Source of the DNA: Ricordea florida
Lineage: Eukaryota; Cnidaria; Anthozoa; Corallimorpharia; Ricordeidae
Direction of reading: 5' to 3'
Assembly: GCA_949710005.1 (NCBI GenBank)
Contig: OX453275.1
Span: forward strand, 7,124,481 to 7,188,480
Length of the DNA stretch: 64,000 bases
In this document: positions 15,724 through 28,225 of the stretch, one piece after another
Layout: each line of letters opens with the position of its first letter
Numbering within the stretch: the first letter of the stretch is position 1
Position numbers and translations under genes: made by a program
The notes under the pieces: model-generated
Told to the model about the DNA's origin: nothing
What the model saw: the letters and a program-made list of their open reading frames with translations, nothing else
Database searches by the model: none

Positions 15724-18700
15724 ATGGGTGACTTTGAACCTAGCGCTCTCACTCTTTTGATTTTATCGCTTATTCTGCCAGGAGCAGGTACGTAAACACA
15801 GGAAACGTAACGTAAACTAGATATCTTAAACCAGTGAGTAGGATGTGGGATTTTGTTTAGAGCTTCTTTACAGATTAACAGAGCTTTCGTGGGTATTGCT
15901 TCGATGAGTTAGGAGTGCGTTGAATTCGTCAGTTTTGGCTTTGACAACTACAGCTGTTATGGGATCTATCTCCGGTTTTACTTCTTTGAATGGTATTGTA
16001 GAAAGCATTTGCTTCTCCTGTGATAGCGAAAATTTCGTTCCTTTTTCATTTATTTGACTGTGTGTTTGACAACGTGGTTTCAATACGCCCGTCCGGTCGA
16101 CGGAAAACATTATACACAGTATAATTATACACAGTATAATGTTTCGTCCTGTCTTCTTATCCTTTCTCTTTCATATGGTGGCAAATTGCATTGAAATTTA
16201 GAAGTGGTACTCGTTGTAGCCGATGGTTGAGTTTTACAGCCCCTTAACATGTGATTCAGCCTACTTCAACTCATTTTACCTCGAACAGTTATGCGCGTAA
16301 ACGGTTCTTGGTCCTCTAAAATCATCCGGCCTGGTGACGAAGCGATCACTGTTTAATTTTTGTAAACCATTTACACCCGCGATTTTTCTCTGAAAAACTT
16401 CTCTTCAGCTTACCAGAATTGTCTTGTAAACGACGGTTGTACTTGACGGTCGGCTTAGTCACGCATCTTTTTTATCATAGGACTGATCATGAGTTCGGCG
16501 TCGTAAACTTTGCTATCGAATTGAAGACGAAAGGTTGTACTTGATAACGATGAATCTTCGGACCCAAGACTCCGATCAAATTTCAGCGAGTCTCATCCAA
16601 TATTTGTGGCAAGCAGAACAGTGTTATACAAATCAAGTGCGAGGTTTTAAGTTACTTCTTCCATGGTCAAATCATTCCAAGTCAGGTCGTTCCACTATCG
16701 TAAGGAAAACCTTCTTCCTTGATAATAATGTCCTGTGTTAGTGGACAAAAACGAGTTTACCATGTTTACCGATATGAATCCGTGCGAGAGCTCTCTTGAG
16801 GCTTCAGCCTTTTCAGCAGTTGTTTACGAAAAACTGCCATTTTGAATTTTTATAGAACCCAGTCCCAGGTTATCGACAGTACGTAGTACATGAAACACTT
16901 TGTGCAAGTCGTTTCACAACATATCAAACTCGTTTCGCTGCGAATTAATACTTGTAAGTAATTATTTGTTCTTATGTGGAAATATAAGCTTCCGTCCGAA
17001 ATGCTGTATTTTCAAACAGTTCATATGACAAGATTTCATCCAAATTCTCGAGTTATATTGCCCGATCGAAAGTCTCACTGTGAATGACAAGAAGACCTTT
17101 TCTAATTCAATATTATCATTTATTAAACTTAAGTAACAAACTGTTATAATATTGCCACTTGACCTTTACTGTGTATAGGTCCTAAATGTTGTTGTTATGT
17201 TTTATGAAGGAATTTGTGCTTTAATGAGAAAATCGTTTAGTTACTTGCCCTACCAGTAATACTGAACACCGAACAGACCTCAACAACGAAGATCCACTCG
17301 AAAACGAAGACCTCCTTAAACATATATCCATGAGACTAAAGATCTATCGCACAATGCTCAACAGTTCCTTTGGTCGCATACTGATTGTTTTAAATCAACT
17401 GCGTGCTAAATTAAATTTAGCAGAAATTCTGATGAAATTTAATTCATTTTGCCCTGTGCAAGCACTCCAATAAATCTTACAGAAGTTGTCAAGAAGGGTG
17501 TTAAGAGAACTAAGACCCCATCTTAGTTTCAGGCTTGAAAAACAAAGACCCTGATGGTAATGCAGTGTTGCATTCAGGTTTTATTGGGTAGGGGTCCTGT
17601 GGACCCCTTGGAAAAATATTTGGGGGTCCAGACCAGAATTTTGGGGGTCCTATCATAAATATTGATTTCAGTCACCTCTTAATTTGATGATGAAGACAAA
17701 TGAAAAATCGCTTTGTCGGTGTCCGCCATTTTGAAAACTGCGATTACTGGGCCAAGTAAATGTTTCTTCGTTCACCTCTGCGTGACGCTACGGCTCTCTC
17801 AAACTAAAAAGCTTTTGTTAAGAGAAGTCAGAACTCAAAAAGTGAGGAGCGAATGAACGCGAAAATCCATCATTGCTAGCAATTGTGCATCAGAAGGTAT
17901 GACGCTCCAGTGTTCATCTTTGGAAGTTCGTTGTTCCGCACATGGCAAGCGGATTGTTTTTCTTCGCGTCGATACAAGTGGAAGAAATGTGCATATATTT
18001 CAAGTATGATATTTGTGCGTCCACAGGGACCCCTTCTTAGTATTTTAGGGGGTCCAAAAGCAAAATGTTGCGTCCCAGGACGCAATGACGCGCTCTGGAT
18101 GCAACACTGGTAATGAAACCATCTAAATCATGCACTGAGTAACAGTGAAGCTTTAAAAATACCACTTTGCATGTGGCGCTTTTTATCACTGCTTTCAACC
18201 CCGGGGAGGGGGTGGGGGTGCTTTGCTTTGTTAGGCCATGACTACACAGATCTGAACTGAATAATTTTTTTATGTCCGAATGTGAGCTTGGAATGGATAT
18301 CCCCATCAATAAAGTGGTACGTATATTTTACAGCAAAATAAAGTTAAGCAGGGTGCTCTCATTGCATCTGCAGCGTGATGGAAGTGTACAATGAAAGAAC
18401 ATGTCCTTTGGGTACATTTTCTTCCTTGTTTGGCATGTCTCACTCCAACCTGCTCTGAGGTTTGGGTTAAACAGTGTTGCGTTTTGAAGCTGATTGCAAA
18501 ACTAAGATGCAATTTTGACCAGTTTTGGTGTGACAAAACGATAGCTTGCTTTGAGTTTGAAGGTTGGCTATCACACGTGAGGCAAACATTAACATTGGTG
18601 CGAGAATTGTGTCACATGTAGAGCAGCCCACAAACTTCAGCTGTCGATGTTTCGTAACGTTAAGCTTCCTCGGCTATTACGAAAGTGAACGGATGCTTTC

Positions 18701-21700
18701 ATCTTCATTTACTAGAAAAGTCTGTCTTGTAACACCCTAGCAAGACTTGTGAGGATACCTTTTGTAAGATTTACTGTGGGTCTTTATTTTTGAGGTCTCT
18801 TCAGTCTTCGCTTTCTAGAAACCCAGGGTAGGATACCCTGAAATAAGGTGCCAGTGTTTCAGTAGAATCTTTTTAAGATTTGGAGATGCAGGGTTGAAAT
18901 TATGGAGTAATATAAGCACTCGTGAAGTGCAAGAATCACTTGCCTATGGCCTGTGTTTCTCAAGGCACTTCTCTCATGTTCTTGAAAATTACCTTGTGCT
19001 TAATGTATAACTCAGTAATGCACTCGATGCATTTTTTGTTACTTTACTTTAGGTATGGTACATGTAGGTTAGGTTTTCGCTGTGGTGTTTCACACACTTC
19101 CTAACAGCATTGTGGCATTGTCTTGCTTACAGTTTGCAATAGTGAAAACAACTGTACAGAAGAGAGGTTGAAGTTATGTAAGGATCAATTTGATGAAAAC
19201 AGTGTGCCGGTTTGCCCTGAAATTCTTGAACTGGGGAATTGTCTTCAACCCTTTGCTAATTGTGTTACTTGGTCAAGCTTGCTTGCAAAACTCAACTTTC
19301 AATCATTGCTGAAGAAATTGACTTCTTATCCAGACTGCATTCGAACAAAAAGCGGTAAGTTGTGGAGTTTTCTTGATAATGACGAGTCAAGTACTTTTGT
19401 TAGCACAGAGGTGGTCAACAAATGCCATTTTGTGTGACACATTATAAAAGGAAACAGATATAATGTATACTCCATTTTATTGATTAACTTAAATTAATTT
19501 TAGCCAAGAATATAATGATTAGGTTTGCACAGGCATTCATTTATCTTGCACACAGTCACTGCTGCCCAGGCAAAACAAGAAATAAAAAAATAACTCTTTC
19601 CTTGCAAAAATACATGCAACATTAAATTGACTATTTTTCCAAGAAAGCATTTGGCCCCTTGTTATACCAAAGGTACAGAAATCAGCCAGTTTTTCTCAGA
19701 CGGTTTTGAGCTCATTCATAGTGTAAGCAAGAGGAACATTCTAATTCACAACCTTCTTTGTGTCAAGTCTGTTAACTTTGTGGTAATAAACTGCAAATAT
19801 TGCCTTTCACATCACTTTTTCTTCCCTCAAAGCTTTCTTCAATCCATGGTAAGTTTGTAAAGTATCTCTTGAACCTTGTTATCCAGCATCAAGCTTGAAT
19901 CAATTTAAATAAATGTTTGGAATAAATCTTGTAAAAATCATCCCATAAACTGTAACTTGAAGAGAACATTGTGAGAGCCATAATTGTGGTAAAGAAATGT
20001 TATGTTGTGTTCCTTGCAGGAAGTAAAAAGGAGTGCAGTAAGGATTCTGTTAGCAATTGCTACCAGCAGTTTAATCAAAATGCCACACCAATATGTCCTG
20101 AAGTGAAGAAGTTACGTCAGTGCATTAGCGAACTCTCTGGCTGTCATGCCATGAAGCATCCTTTATATGTGTTATCCAGGGAAATTCTTGACAAACACAG
20201 AGATTGTTTTTATGTGAACTACTCCAGAATTTTAGAGGTGCTTAAAAAGAAAGGTGAGAGTTACGGCCATTTTTATGAGCATTATTTTCAAGGAAGGTGG
20301 TGATGAGTTTTTGACAGAAATCCTTGGGACAGTGAACATGTCATTATACCTTGGCTTCTATGTCTCCCCCCAAAAGTTTTCAGTAATATTCCTTGTGTAT
20401 TCTAAAACGTTCTATGTTTCGTCAATGTTCACTTTGCTGAATTCCCCGCCTCCATATTATCTCTTACAACAAAACAAACTGCCCTGTATCAATCAGCATT
20501 TAATAGGCTACCAAAGTGTGGTGGGCTTTGAGGATCTTTCTACTGGTTTCTGAGAAAATAGGCTCTGAAGTTGGCCAATAGGAAATTTTTCGTTTCGCAT
20601 CAAGCACAGAGGTGTCACAGTAAAAATATTTCAAATATTTTAAGCCTGACACACTTATGTGGACCAATATTCTGTGATCATTTTGGCCAAATTTCTTAAA
20701 AATCTGACAAATTTACATACTTTATTAATTCATTAGAAGAGAAGTTATTCATGAAAAAATAAACCCTGAGTTTTCAGGCCAAAAAGATTTTACTAGTTTT
20801 ACTAGTCATGCAAAACACAAAATTTGAAATAACTCTGCTTGAAAATAAGTTCTACAATAATTTTTTTTAACAAGAAAATTAGTAGAGTGGAACTATCTTA
20901 TGATAGTGTTTAACAGTTTTGCAAAATTCCACCCCCCAAAAGGTTATCAGTAACCTTGACACTTCCTTACTTTACAGCGTACTAATTTAGTAAGGCAAAA
21001 ATGAAGAATTTATTGATCTTGATACCAAATTCTTATTTAACTTTGACAAATGTAAAAATAGTTTATAATATACAGTTAAAGTTGTCTTTTCAGCGTGGGA
21101 AGTGAAATGGTAAAGGGAAGAGTCTAATGAATTTTTTCCTCTGTTATGTAACTCCAGATAACAGTGCACAATCAAAAGAGGGCAAACAAGTCCGTAGTTC
21201 ACCCTCAGGTAATAATAATAATAATAATAATTTACATTTATATAGCGCAAACCTCTATATGAATATATTCGGTTGCGCTTTACAATATCATTATATTAAA
21301 TTTATGCTAAAGGTGACTAAAGCATAAGAAACTATTAAAACCTACAATAAAAAGTATTAAAAAACCTATTGTAAAAGCCAACAATTAAATCTATTTAAAA
21401 GCTAAATTAAAAAAATGAGTTTTAACAGCAGTCTTAAAAGTATCCAATGTCTTCATGTTGCGAATTGCCGAAGGTAATGCATTCCAGAGATAAGGTGCAG
21501 CTGACTGGAATGCACGATCGCCAAGAGTTGGATGGGTCTTAATGCCTGGCAACTCGAGGAATATAGACTCATTTGACCTTAGAGAGTACCTGGATTGCTT
21601 TTTGATAGTAATGAAATCAATTAGATAATTAGGAGCTAGACCATATAAGCACTTAAATGTCAAGAGTAGAATCTTAAACTTTATACGGTAACCTATTGGA

Positions 21701-23750
21701 AGCCAATGAAGGTGGAAAAGCAATGGTGTAACATGGCAGAATCTAGGTGTTCCGGTGACCAATCGAGCCGCGGCATTCTGTATCCGTTGGAGTTTCATGA
21801 TATGTGAATTCGGAAGGCCATATAGTAGACTGTTACAATAATCTATTCTACTGGTGATAAAAGCATGAACTAATGATTCGGTGACTGAACGACTTAAATA
21901 TTTCCTAATTCTGCGCATGTTATAAAGATAATAGAAAGCGGATGAGCAAGTTTTGTTGATATGACTTAGCATATTCATTTTAGAATCAAACCAGGTTCCT
22001 AGGTTTCGAACTTCACAAGATGGAGCAATTTGGGAGTCCCCAACCGATAAGGTACTAATGTTACTGACTTTCTGAAGTTGTTGTCGTGTTCCAATCAGAA
22101 GACATTCTGTCTTATCGGAATTCAGTTTTAACTTATCCGAATGCATCCATTGACTGATATCAGCAATACATGATTCCATGGCAGTTATAGCAGCGGTCTC
22201 CTCCAGATCATTTCCCGATCTAAACGCGATGTACAGTTGCGTGTCATCTGCATAACAATGGGAATTAGGAAGATGTGACTCGACGATCTTAAAAAGTTTG
22301 CTAGCATAGAGGGAGAACAATAATGGCCCGAGACAGCTGCCTTGTGGAACTCCAAATTTAAGATTAAAATTACTCGATAGAACTCCGTCTATATAGATAC
22401 GCTGGGTTCTGTTAGAAAGGTACGATTCAATCCAATTAAGGTAATCATGGTGTGTGTAGTTTTTGTGTATTTATGCGAGACTGATTTCTTCTGATTCCAT
22501 GAATCTGGACAAGTCATGAACATTAGTTACATCATTCAAGTCTTAAAGGTTTCTGGTCATACTTATAACCTGATGTTTTTCTTTATTCAAATCGGTTTGT
22601 AACTTAGATCTGTTCCAAGTTTCTTGTCACAAAAGTAGTGCTAGTTAGTTGCAGGAAAAAAATTGCTTTCCCTACTATTTTTGTTATTGGTTGCAGTGTA
22701 TAATCTTGAACCTCAATTGTCCGGATTCGTTGGGCGTTGAGCAAAAAGTCCTGAAGATCCATTAAGAGTCTGGATAATCAAAAATATGCATATTTATGAG
22801 ACTAGGGTTTAAAGAAAAAGAAGTTTAATAATGAATAGATCTTAGTTGGACATAGAGCTGTTTTTCCCCAACAATTTTTAAACTTATCCAACCAAATGGT
22901 TGATGTTTTGTAGCTTTTGTGAATATCAGACTCTGTTATCAACAGCACTGCAAAATGTTTTACTTTCTCCAAAACACATCTTTGGAAGGATTAATGAGCA
23001 TTCTGTTGCCATTTTAATGTCTCATCTTATGAATTAAAATATTCATGAAAAGAAAGGACCAAAGAAACAACTGCCGGTAGTCTGTATAATCAAAAAGTCT
23101 GGGTAATCAAGGTTCAACTTTAGCTTGTATGGAGGGCCTTTCAGGGCACATTCCAGATGTAATGGTTGTGTTTGTAGAGGGAAGAAAACCACATCAATCA
23201 TTAATGACTTTTTATGGCAGAAAACCATTTGAATGGAATGGCAGAAGTTAGTAGGAACTTGAAGTGAATGAATACATGTATTTTTTTTTTCCTCTTAGAA
23301 AGTACACCTTTAGCAGGAAGTTCAACTGCCTCAGGTAGAGAAGAAAAAGGTGAACAGGACACTCACTCAAGTCGCCTTCCATACACCTTTGTTGTCGTAG
23401 CAACAGTGTTTACATGTTTGTTTTTGGTAGTTCTTGTAGTCTTCAGTATTGTACGGCACACTACGTCGTCAAAACGTCAGCGAAACGTAACTGTTGAAAG
23501 AGCTCCAGTTAGAATACGTATTCACTCCCCAAACTCTAGACCACGGACTAGACGTCATCGGCATTGTCGCAATAATAGGAGACATGTCGTTGTTCAAGGA
23601 GCTCAACAGACTGTTTCTGGATTTTTTGAGGGCAATGTCCCTCCACCTCCGTATAGTGCAGCATTGGACGATACTGAGAGCATCAGAGCAGGAGATCCAC
23701 CTCCTCCCTACCGACCTCCTTCGTGTGTTGCTATCGGAGTAATTGTGTGA
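15724..23750 (+). CDS. Type I membrane protein with two Cys-rich modules and PPPY motifs (five exons, 340 aa)
   Basis: Exons: 15724-15787, 19133-19354, 20020-20253, 21158-21208, 23299-23750. All introns are GT-AG, all junctions are phase 1, and the sum is 341 codons with stop. Residues 1-21 are a hydrophobic signal peptide. Exon 2 and exon 3 each encode one module with C near the start, then NCT/NCY, then a VPVCPE or TPICPE core and further cysteines, so they look like an exon duplication. Exon 4 is a short polar linker. Exon 5 encodes a transmembrane helix at about 219-242 (FVVVATVFTCLFLVVLVVF), a very basic juxtamembrane region and two PPPPY motifs near the C-terminus (Tyr about 309 and 328), which in other proteins bind WW domains such as those of Nedd4-type ubiquitin ligases. 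No family was recognised; it may be a receptor or adaptor restricted to cnidarians. A LINE fragment and a MITE lie in intron 4. Confidence 0.85.
16108..16142. repeat. Short direct repeat (TATACACAGTATAAT twice)
   Basis: Two adjacent copies of a 15-base AT-rich unit in intron 1 of the membrane protein gene. No function is evident. Confidence 0.7.
17560..18112. mobile_element. MITE-like element with inverted ends, intron 1
   Basis: The ends GTGTTGCATTCAGG and CTGGATGCAACACTGG are inverted with few mismatches. Inside, GGGGGTCC-type blocks recur near both ends, pointing to a non-autonomous DNA element of about 550 bases. The rest of intron 1 (15788-19132) shows no coding match. Confidence 0.5.
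21209..22455 (-). mobile_element. 5'-truncated LINE (CR1/L2-like reverse transcriptase fragment)
   Basis: The minus strand encodes a 309-codon open frame (21391-22320) that continues upstream without an ATG to about 22455. It includes the reverse transcriptase signature CYADDTQLY, then LNSDKTECLLIG, RIDYCNSLLYGLP, RIQNAAARLV and LHWLPIGYRIKFK. This order is typical of the 3' half of CR1/L2-type non-LTR elements. The 3' end has the sequence TTTATATAGCGC in inverted form and an (ATT)n tail at 21210-21230. It lies antisense in intron 4 of the membrane protein gene. The frame is well preserved, so the insertion is fairly young. Confidence 0.88.
22698..23121. mobile_element. Pogo/Tigger-like MITE remnant
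   Basis: The left end contains TTGAACCTCAATTGTCCGG. The right end, reversed, contains TTGAACCTTGATTACCCAG. These inverted, similar ends resemble Tc1/pogo-type termini. The interior has no coding capacity. Divergence between the ends suggests an old copy. Confidence 0.4.
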
Positions 23751-24256
23751 GGGATGAGATTTGCTTGGAATTACATGTATTATTTTTCATACATCCATAT
23801 GTGGGAGAAACAGTGTAATCCTAGCAGAGACAGTCGCTGCTTGGTGTATGCGTGAACGTGCAATGATATCTTTGATACATGAGTAACAAACAACAATGAA
23901 GTTACCTACAATACATATGGGCTCAGAAGGATCCATTTTACATCTGAAACTCATATTTCCAGAAGCCTGCCAGAACTGATATCTGCAGAAGATTCAACAA
24001 TGCAACCCTCAACATTTTCAACCCCGTGATCCAGATTTTAAAGTGCAAGTCTTTCTAGCCCAAAGAGTGGTTTTAGTGGAAGCATGGAAGAACAAGTTAG
24101 AAACATTGTGAGAAAGAGGAGGTATTGGAAAGTCTCAATTATTCAATCAGAATAGAAACTGCCTGGAATATAGTTTAAGTTTGATTGTCTTGAGTTGATA
24201 GTCCAAGGTTATTGATGGTTTGAAATTTTTTGACTGAAAGGCATAATATGATTGTC

Positions 24257-24439
24257 TTAACCCTTTCACTCCCAAGGGGTCTCCATTTGACGAGTAAAAT
24301 CATCTGGTGTTAGACAAAGTAAAATTGTCTTGCTTTAGACAGTAAAGTCGTCTGACGTTAGACAGAGTGAAATCGGCTGGCATTAGACAGAGTGAAATTG
24401 TTTGGCGTTACACAGAGTGAAATTTTCTGGCGTTAGACA

Positions 24440-24474
<35 letters not shown>

Positions 24475-24493
24475 GTCTGGCGTTAGACAGAGC

Positions 24494-24524
<31 letters not shown>

Positions 24525-24580
24525 GTCTGACCATTGACAGAGTAAAATCTATAAAGTCATTCTTGGGAGTGAAAGGGTTT
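24257..24580. mobile_element. MITE with TTAACCCTTTCACTCCC ends and an internal 25-bp tandem array
   Basis: The left end TTAACCCTTTCACTCCCAAG and the right end CTTGGGAGTGAAAGGGTT are inverted copies. Between them about ten units of GTTAGACAGAGTAAAATCGTC-type 25-base sequence are repeated. Shorter relatives occur at 40775-40836, 47959-48056 and 48078-48180. Confidence 0.75.
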
Positions 24581-25085
24581 AGTTGAAGGATGGTTACTGT
24601 GCGATTCGCTTTGAATATAATGTTTGTCCACAATACTGACCAAAGATTACCATTGGCCTATAAAGCAGTTTTCAAATGACTGTTGTAGGACCAAAACCAG
24701 CTTCAACAGATACCCACAGTTCCATAGAGAAATGTGTGCTCAAAGGAATTACATGTCATTTGCACCAAGTGCAGGAAATTGAGTGAGAGCTGTGCATGAT
24801 TGGCTTTGGTTTCGATTGGGCAAGGAAATGACTTGATTGTTGGAGCAAATTACCTATTGCAGCAATGCAAAACTGAACCAAAATTACTGCATCAAACTGT
24901 TGAAAAAACAGATTTATTTGATGTAGGCATATGTTGTAGGCATTTTTTCAAATCACTGTAACAATCCTTTTCTTTTCCAGTTGCTATATCTTGTCCGTTT
25001 TGTCTGTTTTCTTTATTTTCTTGGCTTTTAATGTAAAACTGCTCAGGAAATCTCAAGCAATCAATATTGAACTATATCATCCAGG

Positions 25086-25086
<1 letters not shown>

Positions 25087-25129
<43 letters not shown>

Positions 25130-25157
25130 CATAATAATAATAATAATAATAATATTT
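25087..25157. repeat. (TAA)n microsatellite
   Basis: An uninterrupted run of TAA units broken only by one CCA. Confidence 0.95.
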
Positions 25158-25883
25158 TTATGATATTATTAGTGTGTGTAATAGAATGTTGGCATTAATT
25201 GCAAAAGGTTCTGTTGAGATTGTTCTGTTGGTCTGTAACTTCTAGAAACTATCAGACATGCTATAGACCTTTCTTTTGTAACATCACTATGTACAAGTTT
25301 TGTCAAAAGTGAGAGTTTGCACCCATAAACCAGTTTCATATTAAAAACATGACAGCTATAACAGTATACTTGCAAGCACAAGTTTACAAAGTTTGCAGTG
25401 TCATCGGTTTGCATTAGCATTGGCTGCAAATATTATATGAACAAAATGGTATAATAGACTATTGAGGAAACTCAGATTTCCTTTATCCAGGTTCCCTTTG
25501 AAATACTGAAAAGATATGGTACATGTTTTCAAAATGGTACTTACATTTGGAATTATGAATTTTAGGGTTTACCATGGTGTAAAAACCTGTGAAGTTTTTC
25601 TTTGTTTTTTTTTTTCATTATTATTTTCTTAGTTTCTATTGTTTTGTCTCCTTTGTTTTCTTTGTTCTATGTCACTTTTGAAGGTAACAGGTTTTAATTT
25701 TATTGCATTCCCAAAAACACCTGTTGGTCAATTTTGTTAGTTCTCGGGTAAACAACTCAAATTTATAATAAGGATGAAATATGTTCCCAATCATTGGACA
25801 TGTCAAGTATTATGTTGTTGTCTTAATCTTTGTCTAAAAGCAGCATACCTGTCTACAAGAATAGGCTGTTTTACAATTCTGTC

Positions 25884-26424
25884 CGTAGGAACCAAGCCTT
25901 TGAATAGAAGTGAGGCTGGAGATGACTTCGATTGGTTACAAACCTCCCCGCCTTTCACGTACAAATCACATTATTTACATTTGAGGAACAGGAAGGCTTG
26001 TAACAAAATAAGGGGCGTTTTCCATTTACCAAGAGATTCCGGAAATTCCGGTTGGGATGTAAATGGACGCACTTTTTTGGTACGTTCCACTGGAAAATTT
26101 CCGGAATAAACGGAGCGTCTGAAAAGGTAGTCCTGTTTTCCCGTTGGAAACCTGCCGATGGAAAATGCGTGTTCCATTTACGAGTTTCATGAGGTTTCAC
26201 CAGTTCCAGACCTTTCACGCGGGTGGTTCTTCACGACCACATCTTCTGTAAAGAGAAATGACAGCTTCTTCTACAGTCCCCTGGGAATGAATGGACTTGT
26301 GTCAAATGGAGCACGTTCCTCACTGATGGAAATTTCTCAATGAAATTTCCAGAATTTTTCGGTAAATGGAAAACGCCCAAGGTCACCTCCGGCCTCACTT
26401 CTATTCGGAGGCCAGGGTACTAAG
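25884..26424. mobile_element. Nested MITEs (outer 25884-26424, inner 26012-26378)
   Basis: The outer ends share GAATAGAAGTGAGGC in inverted form. The inner element starts GGGGCGTTTTCCATTTACC and ends GGTAAATGGAAAACGCCC. The inner copy sits in the middle of the outer palindrome. Confidence 0.65.
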
Positions 26425-27256
26425 CATACAACTGTAGAATGGTCTATTCCTCCACAGTGGTATGCCTTATATTTTGAAATAAACTAGTTTAGCATGTCTT
26501 ACTATCTGTAGCTCTTTGATACAGCCCATACTAGCGAAACTAAATCAGAAAACCAGTTTCCCACAGTTCGTATATGTAAATAACCTACTCCTTGTTCAGG
26601 ATTTTAATGAACCTTGAAGAGTTCTCGTCGTACATTTTACCTACCGTCTATAAATAAATTTGCAATGTAAGTATGTACATGAGAATATGAACAACAAAGT
26701 GCGGTCCAAAATGAAGATACTTTATCGATGTTACAGTGCGCTTGGAGTTTTCATATTAATTTTTGTGGCTTACTGCCTCTCTGAGGCGAAAGCCATTATG
26801 TTGCAATGTTGAGTGAGGGTAACAATAGAATGCGAACAACCTACGAACTTTGCTGTTTTGAGCCGATATTTCCCGATCTTAGCTTTTGTTGCTGTGGAAC
26901 ATTGAGCGCTTACCATTTGAATGGAATTTTCGGTGAATTTTTTGCTGTACTTTTTCTCGTCAAGGAAACGAAACGGACTGATCTGTACCATTTGATCCGA
27001 AGTCTCGGATGCCAGTAAGCTGGGGACTATGTGTTTTCCTGCGCCACTTAGCTCAAAAGCACGAACCGTGAAAACAAAAGAAAAACATAACTATCAACAA
27101 CCAAAACTTTCACACCTGGAGTGCGATAGGTGTGTTGGAGGAACTGGAAGATATTTGGCGAGGAGAACAAGCAGTTTTCGCATTTAAAATAAACTTGTAA
27201 CACTTGATCATGATCATTCACGATATCCGCCACGCTGTCTTCACGCAAATGTTATT

Positions 27257-27323
27257 GTGACAACCTCGTTCCCAGCGTCCTCTCTCTAACTCGAGATAGT
27301 ACCCTGGGAACGAGGTTGTCATC
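27257..27323. repeat. Perfect-stem hairpin (GACAACCTCGTTCCCAG)
   Basis: GTGACAACCTCGTTCCCAG at 27257-27276 pairs with CTGGGAACGAGGTTGTC near 27304-27321, leaving a loop of about 27 bases. It is probably a fold-back MITE. Confidence 0.7.
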
Positions 27324-27334
27324 GTGAGGAATCT

Positions 27335-27513
27335 GGCGCTGGAATTGTCAAATGAAACGGAAACTTTCGGATATTCCGGTACAACCGAGAAAAAGGTAAT
27401 ACCTTGGGAGGTATTACTTCTTTTCCGAAAACATTCCACTGGAATAAACCGTTCCATTTGAACTCATGCCTGAATCGAATTTCCGGTTTTTCCGTACAAA
27501 TGGAAAGCGCCCA
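27335..27513. mobile_element. Degenerate relative of the GGGCGTTTTCCATTT MITE
   Basis: The right end reads CAAATGGAAAGCGCCCA and the interior contains TTCCGGTACAACCGAG and ATTCCACTGGAATAA. This resembles the inner element at 26012-26378, with a more divergent left end. Confidence 0.4.
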
Positions 27514-27954
27514 TTGTCTCGAATGTTACTCGGAATTAGCACGTGATCACGCGAAAAATCTTCGATTTCTCATGTGCTCCCATAGCTGCGTTTGACGCCG
27601 TCGATTGCAGCTGAAAGGTGAGGTCTCTTTTTTCATAATGAGTTTAAGCCATTTTGGTTTAAGAATCAAGCGCAGCTGTCTTCGCGTTTATGGAGAACTT
27701 GTTAGCAAAGAATTCAGTTTCCAATTTTCCAGAAATTGTGACTCCATCGAAGCGCGATAGGTACGGTGGCCGCCCACAACTGTCACGGCAAAAGCTATTA
27801 ATTTTGGTCATGGCAAAAACAATTTGATCACGGCCGGGGTGTTCACAAACGTTTGCCGTGCTGAACAGATTAATTTTTCTCCAATTTTAAACTAAATTTT
27901 GTTTCCCAAAACTTAAGGGATGAACGTAAAGTAGATGTTGACATAATTTTTTTT

Positions 27955-28225
27955 AAGGGACGGACCATTAGAAAAGTGATGGGGGTGAGGGGGTAGGAAA
28001 AAAAAAACAAAAAAAATTCATGTAAGAAAAAATGCCAAGAAATAAAATTCATGCAAAGAAGGTAAAAAAAATTCATGCAGAAGGAAGGTCCAATTGTGAC
28101 TTACACACGTAGTAAAAAAAAATTCGTGCTGAGGGGTTCACCTGAAAAAAAAATTTCAGCGCAAGCAGTAAGCGAAAAAAAAAATTCGTGCAAGCTGAAA
28201 ATTCCCCCCCCCCCCTCCCCCCCGT
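27955..28225. repeat. A-rich array of AAAAATTCATGC-type motifs with G/C-tract ends
   Basis: Poly-A blocks each followed by ATTCATGC or ATTCGTGC recur at uneven spacing between a GGGGGTGAGGGGG edge and a poly-C edge. The GGACCATT start is similar to the inverted end of the element at 57450-57740, so this may be the same MITE family. Confidence 0.5.

Noticed and set aside
24257..24580. CRISPR-like array
   Set aside because: Units are directly adjacent without unique spacers and sit inside MITE ends in a eukaryotic genome.
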